Positions 8,122 through 18,300 of a stretch of 21,375 nt of DNA are shown piece after piece. The position numbers were made by a program, and so were the translations under genes. Numbering within the stretch: the first letter of the stretch is position 1; the number at the start of each line of letters is the position of its first letter. This stretch comes from DASZTU01 sp035493835 (GTDB taxonomy: Bacteria; Pseudomonadota; Alphaproteobacteria; Rhizobiales; Devosiaceae). The DNA is taken from NCBI GenBank assembly GCA_035493835.1, contig DATJHO010000133.1:1-21375 (forward strand). Reading direction: 5' to 3'. The notes under the pieces are model-generated. The model did not search any database. It had not been told where the DNA came from and saw only the letters and a program-made list of their open reading frames with translations.

Positions 8122-11100
8122 CTAGTAATCCTGCTCGTAAAGCACGCCGACCCCTGAATCCCCGTCGCTGCCGGACGAGGCGTTGGCCTTGAGGTGGCGC
8201 GTGATGTCGAGGTTGACGGTGGCCCGGCTCTGCCCGTCGGCGCCGGCCTGCACGCCAAGATAGACATTGTCGGTAACGTAGCGGCCGGCCTGGACGGCGG
8301 TGTTGCCCTGGGCGTCGGTGGTGAGATCGAGGTCGTCGAGCCCGGTGGTCGAACGGAGGCTGTCGAGCAAGGACGAACCCGAGCCGCCCGCGAGCTCGCC
8401 GGCGGCGGCGGCGAGCCTTGCCAGCTGGATCGGCGAGAGCTGGGTGACGCCCTGCTTGAACAGCAACCGCGACAGCACTTCGTCCTGGGGCAGGGTGGGG
8501 CTCGAGGTGAATTCGATCTTTGGATCGGAGGCGCGGCCCGACACCGTCAGGTCGACGGTGATGTCGTCGCTCGGGATATTGGCGGCAAGGTCGATCTCGG
8601 GATCGAGATTGCCGGTGAGGCTGATCGTGCCTGAGGTGAAGGTGACGTTCTGGCCGAGGATGCTCAACCGCCCGCGCACTAGCTGGAAGCCGCCGACCGG
8701 ACGCATGTCGCCGAGCGAGCCCGTGAGCCGCAGGCCGCCGCCCATTTCGACATCGAGGCCGCGGCCGCGGATGAACATCTGGTTCGGTGCCGTGAGCTTG
8801 AGATCGAGCTTCGGCCCGGATGGGCCTTTTCCCGATTGGGGCTTGCTGGAGATTTCCGTTCTGGCGCGGGCGAGGGTCGCGGCCACCGGCTTGGGCGGAT
8901 CGACGTGCCGAACCCTGATGTCGGCCGCGCCGCCGGCGAGTTGGCTGGGCACCGTGATATCCGCCTTTTCGACGCGGATGGTGCCGCCGATCAGGGGTGC
9001 CGTCGCGGCCGGGCCGGTGAGCGACAGATCGCCGGAGGCGGTGGCCACGAGCAGGGATTGATCGACATAGCGGACATGGTTGAGGGCAAGCTTGAGGTTG
9101 GCCGCATAGGCCGGGGCCTTAAGCGAAACCGAGCCGGTGGCGGAAATCGAGCCGCCCGTGGAAATGTTGGCCGTCAGGTGGTCGATGGTGACGGCGTCGC
9201 CCGACAGCGTGGCGCTGCCGCCAATGTCGACCAATTTCATGTTCAGGCTCGGATCGACATAGCTTCCGGCGCTGACCGAGACCTTGCCGGTTATGCGCGG
9301 ATCGGACGCGCTGCCGGTAATGCGGGCCGAAAGCTGGGCGGTGCCACTGGCCTGGCCGCCTCGATCGGCAACGAAGCGATTGGCGAGGGCGAGTGGGGCC
9401 GAACCCTCGACAACGAGGTCGAGATTTTTGGCGCTGAGCGGCACGGTGCCCTTGGCGGTCAGCTTCAACCCGCCGGGAGAGTTGGCGGCAAAACTCGCCA
9501 GCTGAACCGCATTGTCGGCGAACGTGCCGCCTGCCTTGATGCTCAGCGGGGTGACGCCAAAATCCTTGATCGCCGCGGCGGTAATCCCGGCGCCGGCCAG
9601 ATCGAAGCGCGCCTGCGGACGGCCGAACAGGTCGGCTATTTCAGCTTTGACGTCGGCGCTGCCGATCGTGGCGACCGCCGCCTTAAAACCTCGTACATTG
9701 GCGGCAATGCTCGCCGCCTGCTTGCCGGCGTTGGCGCTGAGGGTGATCGTGGCATTGGCGGTGCCGCTGGCTTCGAGCAGCGCCAATTCGGCGGCAGTGG
9801 ACAGATTGGTCGAGGCAAGGTTCAGGCGCCCTTCGTAGAGCCCGTCGCTGCGCTGGGTCAGGTCGCCGGTCACGCTGGTGCCGCCGGCAATGAAGTTGAG
9901 ACCGCTGAGCTTGTTGAGGCCATCGGCGTGCGAGAGCGCCGAAGCGAGCGCCACCTGATGGCCATCGAGATTGGCGGTGCCGCTGAGATTGCCGCTGAGC
10001 GCATCCTCGACCAGCTTGCCGCTGAAGCCGACCGAGGCCTTTGTGAGGGGGCGGTTCAGCAGCGCGCCGGTGGGCACATTTGCGGTGAGCTTGAGGCCGA
10101 TATTGCGGTTCTGGCCTTGGGCGGTGCCGGTGATCGCCAGCCGGCCGCTAGCCTGTGGCGACAGCAGCTTGAGGTCGGCCAGCGCCAGGTCGAAGCGGAA
10201 ATCGGCCGCATCGGACGCGAAGCTGCCATCGGCGGCAAGCTGCACCTCAGCGTCGCCGAGGCGGAAGTCACGGGCGGAAAGGCCCTTGTCGGTGCGGGCG
10301 ATGCCCCCGGTTAGCTTGACGGTCCCGGCCAACAGGCGGTCCGCGGTCGCGTCACCCAAGGCAAGGTTCGTGCCGGTCCCGTCGAGGTCGAGGTCGAAGC
10401 CGCCGGTCAGGGGGCTGATGCTGCCTCTGGCCGCTAAATCGAGCGCCCCGGCAAGGGGCCGGCCGGCAATGCCGGAAAAAGGCGAGAGGCTGGAGGCGGC
10501 GACCGACAGTTTGCCGTCGAATACCGACTTGTCGAACGTGCCGGCGGCGTCGACCGCAACCGACTTGCCCGCAAGCCGGAACTGCGCCAGTTGCAGCGGC
10601 TGGCCGGCGTTCCATAGGCCCGCGACCCCCAGGCCGATGCTGTTGCCGAGTGCTTTTGCGACATTGGGGTCTTGAGCGGTCACGCCGGCCAGCGCGCCAT
10701 CGACGTTGAAGGTCAGCCTGCGTGCGGTGGGAACGTCGAGATTGATGGCGACGCCGCTGCCCTTGAGGGTCAGCGTATCGGCGGCGAGCGAAGCATCATG
10801 AAAGCCGCGAACGGCCAGCTCCCCTTGCCAGTTTTGATTGGCGCCGCCGAGATCGACCGCAAGGCTGGCGCCCCCGATCCGGGTGTTCGCCCCGGCGACG
10901 GGCAGCAGCACAGGGCCGCCTGCCGGATCGGCGATCTCGCCATGGAGATGGAGATCGTCGAGGAACCAGTCCTTGCTGGTCGACGCGGAGCCGGCAAGGT
11001 TCAACTGGCCGCCGCTCAGGTGCAGCGAATTGATCGTAATGCCGCCCTCGCTACGGAGCAGCGCCTTGGCGCTGAGCGTGCTGCTGCTACCGAAGAAGCT

Positions 11101-11964
11101 TCTGTAGGTGGGCGAGACGAGCGTCGAGATCGGGCCGTCTAGCGCGGCATCAATCGCAAAGCCCTCTGCCTGTTGTTTGACCGTCGCCGTGCCAGTCAGC
11201 GCCCTTGTGCCGCCCGCGTCCAGCGTCAATTGCGTCTGGAGCTTGCCGATCGGGCCCGCGCCGGTGACTTTCAGAGCCACGTCGGGCCGCCCGGCGATAT
11301 TGAGCAGGTTGGCAATGATGCCATCCTTGGGCTCGGTGACATTGAGGTTCAGGTCGAGCCGGGTGCTGCCCTTGTCATATTTGGCCGCGAGCTCGAGCGC
11401 GCCACCCGGCCCGTCCAGCCGCTTGACCGCAAGGCCCGCATCGAGGGAGCCGCCATCGAGCGTAATGTTGCCGTTCAGCGAGAGCTGCGAGGCGAGCCCG
11501 AAGACCTGCTGGCCGAAGGTGATCTTGGGGATCGCGAGCTTCTTGATGACCACGGCGACAGGCAGCTGCGGCACGGAAATGCCGGTGGCCTCCGGCGCAG
11601 GCAGCGACGGACCACTGGGCGTCGCGATTGGATTGCGGAGATACTCGATAGACTGGGCGGTGAGGCTGTTGACCTCCAGCCGGCCGATGAAGATCGCCGC
11701 CTGGTTCCAGTTGAGCTCGATGTTTTCGAGCTTCAAGTAGGGGCCCTGCTTGTCGGAGACGGTGATTTCCCGGATCGTGGCATCCGAGGACAAGGCGCCA
11801 TCGATATTGGAAATGGAAATCTGCCGGTCGGGCGTCGAGAGCCGATCCTGCACGAATTTGAGGAAGACGGACTTCTGCTCGTCGCCGCTGGATTGGGCGA
11901 GTGCAATCAGCGGCAAGGCGAGCAGCACCGCCAGCGCAGCGAGAATGGTGACGAGGCGCCTCAA
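8122..11964 (-). CDS. tamB: Translocation and assembly module subunit TamB
   Basis: TamB is the inner-membrane-anchored, periplasm-spanning partner of TamA, involved in assembling outer-membrane proteins such as autotransporters; AsmA/TamB-type proteins are also implicated in lipid transfer. The 1280-residue product starts with a signal-anchor segment (ILAALAVLLALPLIALA). Next comes a long run of beta-rich repeats full of alternating G, A, L, D and S, expected of a beta-taco structure. The conserved C-terminal TamB domain (formerly DUF490) includes PQDEVLSRLLF near residues 1155-1170 and ends GVLYEQDY, a typical aromatic tail. The start is TTG at 11964-11962, which overlaps the tamA stop in the four-base string TTGA, indicating translational coupling. 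A GGGGCAGG stretch inside the tamA end can act as ribosome binding site. Length and architecture fit alphaproteobacterial TamB; the gene is intact. Confidence 0.95.
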   Translation of the reverse strand: MRRLVTILAALAVLLALPLIALAQSSGDEQKSVFLKFVQDRLSTPDRQISISNIDGALSSDATIREITVSDKQGPYLKLENIELNWNQAAIFIGRLEVNSLTAQSIEYLRNPIATPSGPSLPAPEATGISVPQLPVAVVIKKLAIPKITFGQQVFGLASQLSLNGNITLDGGSLDAGLAVKRLDGPGGALELAAKYDKGSTRLDLNLNVTEPKDGIIANLLNIAGRPDVALKVTGAGPIGKLQTQLTLDAGGTRALTGTATVKQQAEGFAIDAALDGPISTLVSPTYRSFFGSSSTLSAKALLRSEGGITINSLHLSGGQLNLAGSASTSKDWFLDDLHLHGEIADPAGGPVLLPVAGANTRIGGASLAVDLGGANQNWQGELAVRGFHDASLAADTLTLKGSGVAINLDVPTARRLTFNVDGALAGVTAQDPNVAKALGNSIGLGVAGLWNAGQPLQLAQFRLAGKSVAVDAAGTFDKSVFDGKLSVAASSLSPFSGIAGRPLAGALDLAARGSISPLTGGFDLDLDGTGTNLALGDATADRLLAGTVKLTGGIARTDKGLSARDFRLGDAEVQLAADGSFASDAADFRFDLALADLKLLSPQASGRLAITGTAQGQNRNIGLKLTANVPTGALLNRPLTKASVGFSGKLVEDALSGNLSGTANLDGHQVALASALSHADGLNKLSGLNFIAGGTSVTGDLTQRSDGLYEGRLNLASTNLSTAAELALLEASGTANATITLSANAGKQAASIAANVRGFKAAVATIGSADVKAEIADLFGRPQARFDLAGAGITAAAIKDFGVTPLSIKAGGTFADNAVQLASFAANSPGGLKLTAKGTVPLSAKNLDLVVEGSAPLALANRFVADRGGQASGTAQLSARITGSASDPRITGKVSVSAGSYVDPSLNMKLVDIGGSATLSGDAVTIDHLTANISTGGSISATGSVSLKAPAYAANLKLALNHVRYVDQSLLVATASGDLSLTGPAATAPLIGGTIRVEKADITVPSQLAGGAADIRVRHVDPPKPVAATLARARTEISSKPQSGKGPSGPKLDLKLTAPNQMFIRGRGLDVEMGGGLRLTGSLGDMRPVGGFQLVRGRLSILGQNVTFTSGTISLTGNLDPEIDLAANIPSDDITVDLTVSGRASDPKIEFTSSPTLPQDEVLSRLLFKQGVTQLSPIQLARLAAAAGELAGGSGSSLLDSLRSTTGLDDLDLTTDAQGNTAVQAGRYVTDNVYLGVQAGADGQSRATVNLDITRHLKANASSGSDGDSGVGVLYEQDY

Positions 11965-13898
11965 AACGCCTGCCCCAGGCCGAGATAAAGGGCGTAGGCC
12001 GGATCATCCGGCCCTCTGTCGAGCGGCATGGCGATGTCGGCGCGGATGGGGCCGAAGCCGGTATAATACCGGATGCCGACGCCGGCGCCGAACTTCACGT
12101 CCTCAAATCCGGGCATGAGCTCGTCGGCCACGTAACCGCCATCGACGAAGGCGGCGGCGCCGAACGTGTCGTTTATGCGCATGCGCGCTTCGATCGAGCC
12201 ATCGAGCATATAGCGCCCGCCGGTGACCGTGCCGTCAGGATTTTCGACGCCGATCGATTTGTAGGCATAGCCGCGCACCGAGTCGCCGCCGCCAGCGAAA
12301 AACAGCTGGTCGGGAGGGATCTCCTCGATGGCGGGCCCGGCAAGGACGCCGGCCTGGAGGCGGCCGGCCAGCACGAAGCGCTTGGCGTCGCCGAAGCCGT
12401 AATAGCCACGGGCTTCCGCGGTGGCGCGCAGTTGCGGGTTGCCGAAGTAGAATTCGTAGTAGGGTGCAATCGTCGCGTCGAGATAGACGCCGGATGTCGG
12501 ATCGGTCTTGGAATCGCGCGTGTCGTAGGTGGCTTCGCCCAGGAGGCCCGCCGTTGCAAAGTTCTGGATGCCAAAATCGTCGTCAAAATTGCTGCGCTGG
12601 GCGGTCACCGCGCCCTGCAGCGTCAGCTGGTCCGAATAGGCGTAGTCGAGGCCGGCTTGGCCGGTCACCGAGGTCTCGTCGTAGTCGGGCAGGTTGTCGC
12701 GGAGCGCCGTTGCCGTGGCGACGAAATCGGTGTCGGGGTTGAAAACGCCCGGCTTGGTGAAGGTGCCTCCGAACGAATAGTCGAACGCGCTGGTATCGAT
12801 CGGAAAGGCGATGTTGGCGATCTTGGCGTCGAGCTGCAGCCGCTCCGCCTCGCCGAAAAGATTGCGGGCCAGCCAATAGCCATTCAGCCCAAGACCGTCG
12901 ATGGTGGAATAATTGGCGCCGACGCCATAGCGGTGGCCGGGCATCTCCTGCACGATGACGTCCATCGGCAGCACCCCGCCCGGTCCGATGTCGCCCTGCT
13001 CGGCGATGCGCTGCGAGCGGAACGCTTCCAGCCGGGTCAGGCGCTTGTTGGCGCGATCGATGGCATCGGGGTCGTATTGTTCGCCGGGCTTGAGACCCGT
13101 CTGGCGCGCGACGAATGCCGGATCGAGGCTTTGCGTGCCCTTGACCGAAACCGCGCCAAACACCGCCTTGCGGCCGGGCGCGATGGCAATTGCAACGTCG
13201 ACGGTGTTGGTGCGGTGATCGGCGACGACATCTTGCCTGGTTACGGCGGCATCGGCGTAGCCGAGATGTTTCCAGGCGTCGACGGCCGCCTGTTCGGCCT
13301 TCAGCACGGTGCCGGACAACGCAGGCTGGCCGGTGAGAAAGCCGACGGCCTCCGGTGATGGGATCTTGCCAGCCGGATCGGCGGTCGGGGGCGCTTGATT
13401 GGCGATACTCAGATGCCCGAAGCGGAACTGCGGCCCCGGATCGATGATAACGCTGACGGGAACCGGGTGGGGAAGGGTGGCATCGGGCTCGACGGTCGCG
13501 GCCTCCTTGCCGGCGATCTGGATGTGGATGGTGCCGCCATAATAGCCCTGCCCATAGAGCGCGGCGTTGATGCTCTGATAGTCGCCCCGGGCCAAGGCGA
13601 GAAGGCCCGGCATGCCAGAGGCCGGTTTATCCTTGCCGGCCAGGAGGCTCGAGGCGTTGCGAATAGCCGAATCGAGATCGCCGGTCGCGCCGGAGGTGGA
13701 AAAGCTGAGCGAAAAGGGCTGCGGGTCGGAAATCACGGCCGCCTCGTCTGCCTGTTGCTGACCTTCGAACAGCCTCAAGCCGAAGAAATCGAAGGCACGG
13801 GCGGGCGACGCCGCAACGCCACACGCCGCGAAGGCCAGACAGACAATACTCAAGCGGAAACAAGTCAAAAGCGGCGCTAACTCATCACATAATAGCAT
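11961..13898 (-). CDS. tamA: Outer-membrane Omp85-family protein TamA
   Basis: TamA is the outer-membrane barrel of the translocation and assembly module. The 645-residue precursor has a Sec signal peptide (LSIVCLAFAACGVAASPARA) with likely cleavage before FDFFG. Three POTRA domains occupy roughly residues 50-315, and a 16-stranded Omp85 barrel (surface antigen D15 domain) follows. The hallmark loop-6 motif VRGY is at 541-544 within GGGDSVRGYAYKS. The protein ends in LGLGQAF with the C-terminal Phe used in barrel assembly. The start is uncertain: ATG at 13898 has no clear ribosome binding site, and an in-frame TTG at codon 11 would give a more standard signal peptide. TATTAT lies at the proposed start and resembles a -10 box, which would favour the shorter form. 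It is followed directly by tamB, with 117 bases to the GGDEF gene upstream. Confidence 0.94.
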   Translation of the reverse strand: MLLCDELAPLLTCFRLSIVCLAFAACGVAASPARAFDFFGLRLFEGQQQADEAAVISDPQPFSLSFSTSGATGDLDSAIRNASSLLAGKDKPASGMPGLLALARGDYQSINAALYGQGYYGGTIHIQIAGKEAATVEPDATLPHPVPVSVIIDPGPQFRFGHLSIANQAPPTADPAGKIPSPEAVGFLTGQPALSGTVLKAEQAAVDAWKHLGYADAAVTRQDVVADHRTNTVDVAIAIAPGRKAVFGAVSVKGTQSLDPAFVARQTGLKPGEQYDPDAIDRANKRLTRLEAFRSQRIAEQGDIGPGGVLPMDVIVQEMPGHRYGVGANYSTIDGLGLNGYWLARNLFGEAERLQLDAKIANIAFPIDTSAFDYSFGGTFTKPGVFNPDTDFVATATALRDNLPDYDETSVTGQAGLDYAYSDQLTLQGAVTAQRSNFDDDFGIQNFATAGLLGEATYDTRDSKTDPTSGVYLDATIAPYYEFYFGNPQLRATAEARGYYGFGDAKRFVLAGRLQAGVLAGPAIEEIPPDQLFFAGGGDSVRGYAYKSIGVENPDGTVTGGRYMLDGSIEARMRINDTFGAAAFVDGGYVADELMPGFEDVKFGAGVGIRYYTGFGPIRADIAMPLDRGPDDPAYALYLGLGQAF

Positions 13899-13930
13899 TA
13901 GGCGTGTTTGGCACTAGGCGGTCGAAACCG

Positions 13931-13972
13931 GGCAACACTGCGGCGATAGTTTGGCTGCCCACAATTGTTGCC
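13931..13972. other. Spaced inverted repeat in the gap before tamA
   Basis: GGCAACA (13931-13937) and TGTTGCC (13966-13972) are perfect inverted repeats 28 bases apart, in the 117-base gap between the GGDEF gene stop and tamA. They could form a long-looped hairpin or be two half-sites for a regulator. No T-run follows, so it is not an evident terminator and readthrough from the GGDEF gene into tamA remains possible. Confidence 0.2.
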
Positions 13973-14015
13973 GCGCGCAGTTCAAGCGGCCAACTGCTCC
14001 CATCGTCGTGCGCTT

Positions 14016-15134
14016 CTATCCGGCGCGGCGATCTGTTTCCGGTGCGAGGCCCCTGAAAGTGCCGCGACCGGCCCATTTGGCGGCATAGAGCGCATCGTCT
14101 GCCCGCAAGAACGCATCGGCGGGCGTGCCGTTTTCCGTGAGCGACAATCCGATTGATGCGCCCACCGAAAATGTGTGGCCCGAGCAGGTGAGTGGCGCCC
14201 TTACGGCGCGAAGGACCTGGTCGGCTATGGTCTGCAGCCGCTCCCTGCCCATACCGGGTCCGAAGAGGGCCACAAACTCGTCGCCCCCGAACCGTGCGAT
14301 CAGGTCGGCGGAATGGCATGCGTCGGCAATGCGCCGGGCGATCGCAACCAGGCACTCATCGCCGATGGCGTGCCCGTACGTGTCGTTGACCTCCTTGAAG
14401 TTGTCGAGATCGACAAGCATCAACGCGCCGCCGGAGCCGCCGGATTCGCAAATGGCCGCCAGCCGCCTCTGGAACTGGCTGCGATTGGCAAGGCCGGTCA
14501 TGGCATCGAATTCGGCGAGATGGCGCGTATGCTCCAGCAGCAGCTTCTCTTCGGTGATATCCTGCTTGATGCCGAAGAGCCGAATTGGCTCGCCGTGCCG
14601 GCGCTCGACGGTGGCCGAAATCCTGATCCAGCGCTTTTCGCCCTCGGGCGTGCGGATCTCGGCATCGTGCCTGAACCCTGCTTCGGATTCGATGCCCTTC
14701 TGGCGGACCCGGCTCATGGCGACGAGGGATTGCTCCGTATAGCTTTTGAGGATGTCGCTGCGGACGATGTCGATGCCGCGCGGAAGGCCGAACAGGTCAT
14801 AGGTCCCGGTGCTCCAGCTGAGCCGCTCGCTGGGCAACTCGCACTCCCAGATCCCCATTCGTGCCCCAATCGACGCCTCTTCGAAAATGTCGGCATGCGT
14901 GAGCAAGGCTTCGCGCCGCCGGATGAGACGAAATTGCCGATCAATCTGCCGCCATATACGCGAGATTCCAGGATCGAATGGGGACTGCTTCAGCGCGGAA
15001 CGAAAGTGCCCCAAGAGGCCGTACAGCATGGCGTCCGACCGCTCCGCGCCATTGCGGGCTGCAGCCGCCCCATCCGTTTCAGTTGATCCGATGGTTCGAA
15101 CGCGTCTGTTTCTTTGGGGACTGCCATCTGCCAT
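14016..15134 (-). CDS. PAS-GGDEF diguanylate cyclase
   Basis: The product should make cyclic di-GMP from two GTP. A PAS domain of the PAS_3 type covers about residues 85-195 (GIWECELPSERLSW through RLFGIKQDITEEK) and is followed by a GGDEF domain at about 205-365. The active-site motif FGGDEF is intact (GGDEF at 283-287), as are the DAMTGLANR start and the DLDNFKEVNDTYGH segment. The primary inhibitory I-site, RxxD just before GGDEF, reads HSAD here, so its Arg is missing and product inhibition there is doubtful. There is no transmembrane segment; the protein looks soluble. ATG at 15134 is used; a TTG five codons upstream and an ATG 35 codons downstream (product starting MLYGLLGHF) are alternatives, none with a strong ribosome binding site. 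It lies between tamA and the autotransporter on the same strand. Confidence 0.9.
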   Translation of the reverse strand: MADGSPQRNRRVRTIGSTETDGAAAARNGAERSDAMLYGLLGHFRSALKQSPFDPGISRIWRQIDRQFRLIRRREALLTHADIFEEASIGARMGIWECELPSERLSWSTGTYDLFGLPRGIDIVRSDILKSYTEQSLVAMSRVRQKGIESEAGFRHDAEIRTPEGEKRWIRISATVERRHGEPIRLFGIKQDITEEKLLLEHTRHLAEFDAMTGLANRSQFQRRLAAICESGGSGGALMLVDLDNFKEVNDTYGHAIGDECLVAIARRIADACHSADLIARFGGDEFVALFGPGMGRERLQTIADQVLRAVRAPLTCSGHTFSVGASIGLSLTENGTPADAFLRADDALYAAKWAGRGTFRGLAPETDRRAG

Positions 15135-15201
15135 CGCACGCACCGCCAATAGGTCTTGATCGACTGGTGCAAGCTAGAGCGAGGTATTTAAGGTTGTCTG
15201 A

Positions 15202-15259
15202 TCAGGCGAGGCAGAATCTACGGATATTACCGTATCTAAGCGAGGAAAGGTTCGCCTGA
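15202..15259. promoter_or_regulatory. Nested inverted repeats upstream of the GGDEF gene
   Basis: An outer pair of perfect 8-base inverted repeats, TCAGGCGA (15202-15209) and TCGCCTGA (15252-15259), encloses an inner palindrome TACGG (15219-15223), ATATTA, CCGTA (15230-15234). The element lies 68-125 bases upstream of the GGDEF start. It could be a double operator, or, if transcribed, a branched leader hairpin. The repeats are seen directly; a regulatory role is inferred. Confidence 0.4.
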
Positions 15260-15315
15260 CCAAAGGGGGCCGGCTCCTCGAGCCCGCGCCGCTTGCGGGT
15301 CCCCTGATCACGAAT

Positions 15316-15344
15316 GGGGGGCCCAGCCATTGGCCGGGCCCCCC
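15316..15344 (-). terminator. Strong hairpin after the autotransporter gene
   Basis: GGGGGGCCC (15316-15324) pairs with GGGCCCCCC (15336-15344); GCC/GGC inside extends the stem past one mismatch to an ATT loop. It starts 33 bases beyond the autotransporter stop on the minus strand. The bases after it (ATTCGTG) are not T-rich, so termination may be inefficient. It is the best candidate for separating the autotransporter transcript from the GGDEF gene. Confidence 0.55.
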
Positions 15345-15377
15345 CAAATACGGACCGAGTTGAGCGGATCGCGATGC

Positions 15378-18300
15378 TTAGAAGCTGCCGCTGATCCTGA
15401 AGCGCCCGACGCCGCCATAATTGCCGTCGCTGCGGGCCGAACCGGTCAGGCTGGCGCCCACCGTGAAACCGGTGGCGATCGGCGCCTCGAGGCCGAGGCC
15501 GGCATATGCGCCGGTGCCCGTGCTGTCGGTCGTGACGGAACCGGCACCCATATTGCCGAAGCCGGCCATGGAGACGGACACCGCCGAGTTGCCGACGTTG
15601 TCGTCAGTGAACACGCCGACCTTGCCGGTCAGGTTGATATCGGTGCCCGAGGTGTGGGCAATCGCGGTCTTGCCGTTCAGTTCGGCGCTTGCCGTCAAGA
15701 CGCTGATGTCTTGCGCCCCGACTGTGAGGTCGGAACTGCTGCCGCTTTCGGTGTAGCCGGCAAAGCTGCCGCCGATATAGCCGAGCCGGCCGGCAAGGTT
15801 GAGCTGACCCTTCTGGAAGTGCGCCAGCGGCACGCTCGCGCCGACTTCAGGCGCCAGGAACCAGGAGTTGTAATCGGCGGTCGCCGTTTCAGTGGTGGTC
15901 CCGCCGATCTGACGCCGGCTGGTGTTGCCGCCGAAGCCGCCGAGCAGCGAGAAATCGAGCGTTATGGCATTGAGGCTCTTCGAACCATAGATGCCGACGG
16001 TGCCGACGTTGCTGCTGATGGTCTGCTGCGGGTTGTTGAGGCTGAAGTTGGTATGGCCGTAGCTGGCCAAAAGGCCGAGCGTCAGCCCCGGCGCATATTC
16101 GGCTTGTGCGCCGGCGACGAAGCCACCGAAGCCGATGCTGCTGCCGGGACCGCCGTTGGTGCTGCCACCGCTGAACACATCGCCCCAGACCGTGGTGCCC
16201 TTGCCAGGCGCCTTGGAGACAAAGCTCTGATCATCGGTCGACGGCATCTCGCCGCTCAGGGCGTCATACATGCTGTCCTGAATGCCACCGACCAGGTCCT
16301 CCACCGGCTGCGCCGACTGGCGGATCGAGGTGGCGTCGACAATGGTGAGCTGGCTGGTGGTTGCAACATAGAGATTGCTTCCGTTGACGACGGTGACCGG
16401 CGAGCCGCTGGGATTGTTGAAGTCGATCACCAGATTGCCGGTGTAGCCGGAGACATCGATCGTGTTGACGCCAGAGCCGAAGCTCACCGTGCCAACGATC
16501 TTGGCCCCGGTGTTCACCACCAGGGTGTCGGGTGCCGAGCCGGCGAACTGGATCGACACCGTCGAGCCCTGGATCAGGCCGGAAGTGGTGACGGTCGGAT
16601 CCTCTTCTTCGACGAACGACAGGCCTGGCCCGTCGGTGCCGATGATGCTGCCGGTATTGACGATGCTTGAGCCAGCGAGGTTCGTATCAAGGATGCCGAT
16701 TGCGCCCTGAATGGTGCCGCTGTTGTTCAGCGTGCCGCCATTAAAAATGAGCCCGACCGACCCAGCGCCCGTTCCCAGGATGTTGCCGGTATTGACGATA
16801 TTTACCGGGCTCGAGGTCGCGAACTCAACACCGGCAAGGGCACCCGAGATGGTGCCATTGTTGGTGAAGTTGTTGAACGCAACCGGCGTGTTCGAGGGGC
16901 TTGAGAACGGACCGGGAAGGGCGAAGTCACTAACGTACGCGCCAAAGCCATCCGCCGACGTTATGGTGCCGCTGGCGGTATTGGTGAACGTGCCAACGCC
17001 GCTGAAGATCTGGACGCCATCCTGGTCGGCAGTGATCGAGCCGCTATTGGTGAAGCTGGTCACGCCGCCTGCGATAAATACGCCGGCGCTCGGGATCTCG
17101 CCGACCGGGGTGCCATGCCCGGTGATCTGGCCCGCATTGTCAAAGCTATCAACGCCATCGGTGAAGACCACGCCAACACCTTGGTCGCCCGTGATCGCGC
17201 CAGTTGCATCGTTGGTGAACGTGCCGACATGGGACTCCGACGGCTCGTCGAAATAAGCCTTGCCGGCATACCAGCCAGTGCCTTGGTAGTTGCCGAAATA
17301 GACGCCGCTGCCGCTGCCGTGAATGGTGCCGGAGTTCTCGAAGTCGGTGGTCTCGCCGCCGATGGCAACACCAACGCCACCCAGCGAGGTGCTCTCGCCG
17401 CCGTAACTGCTGCCGCCAGCTTGGGCTTCAATATCGCCGGTGTTCACAAACTTGTTGACGTCTCCGGTGATGCCCACGCCGGCACTCAGGTAGCCGTAGT
17501 CGGTCGCACCATAGCCAACGCTGCTATCCTGGCCGGTGGCTGTGATCGTGCCGTCATTGGTGAACGTGCCGGTCACATTGCCGATGGCGAAAACGCCATT
17601 TGCCTCGTAAGCTCCCGAATAATCGGAGGGGTCGGTATCGTCGTTCGTGGCGGTGATTGTTCCGCCGGCGCTGTTGGTGAAATCACCCACATCGCCGCTG
17701 GAGAAAAAACCGGCACCAACGCCGGTCACCGTTCCGCTATTGGTGACGGTGCCAGCTGCCGCGACGCTGTCACTGCCCTCGATATTGATGGCGGCATTGT
17801 TGGTGGCCATGATGCTGCCGGCATTGTTGAAGTCGTTCACCGTGGCGTCGGCCGTGCCCTTGCCGAGCCAGACGGCATTCCCGTCGTTGGAGGTGATCGT
17901 GCCGGTGCTGGTGTTGGTGAAGCTGCCCGTGGTGCCGTAGATCACGACGCCGTCGCCGGCGGTGTCGCTATCCGACTCGATCGAGCCGGAGTTGTTGAAG
18001 CTTGTCGCGCCACCACCTGCGTAAATGCCGAGAAATACCGCCGTTCCGTCATCCGAGGTGATCGTCCCGCCGCTATTGTTATCGAAGCTGCCCGTGGCGC
18101 CCTCGATATAGACCGCGTAGTTTCCTGTCGCGATCGAGCCAGAATTGGTGAAGGTGGTTACGTCACCGGTGACCTCGATGCCGTCGCTTGAATAACTAGG
18201 GTCTGGGTTATGGTAGGTGATCCCGATGTCGCCATCATTGGTGATCGTATCGGCGTTGCCTTGGATGAGCACGGCGAAATCGTCGGCTTCGGTTCCGATT

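Noticed and set aside
8836..10314. A 492-codon plus-strand frame opposite tamB
   Set aside because: Its G/A/R-rich sequence is the complement of the TamB beta-repeats; no independent evidence of coding.
15330..18191. Long plus-strand frames opposite the autotransporter
   Set aside because: Their apparent repeats are the complement of the passenger repeats, and they cross the barrel domain coding sequence.
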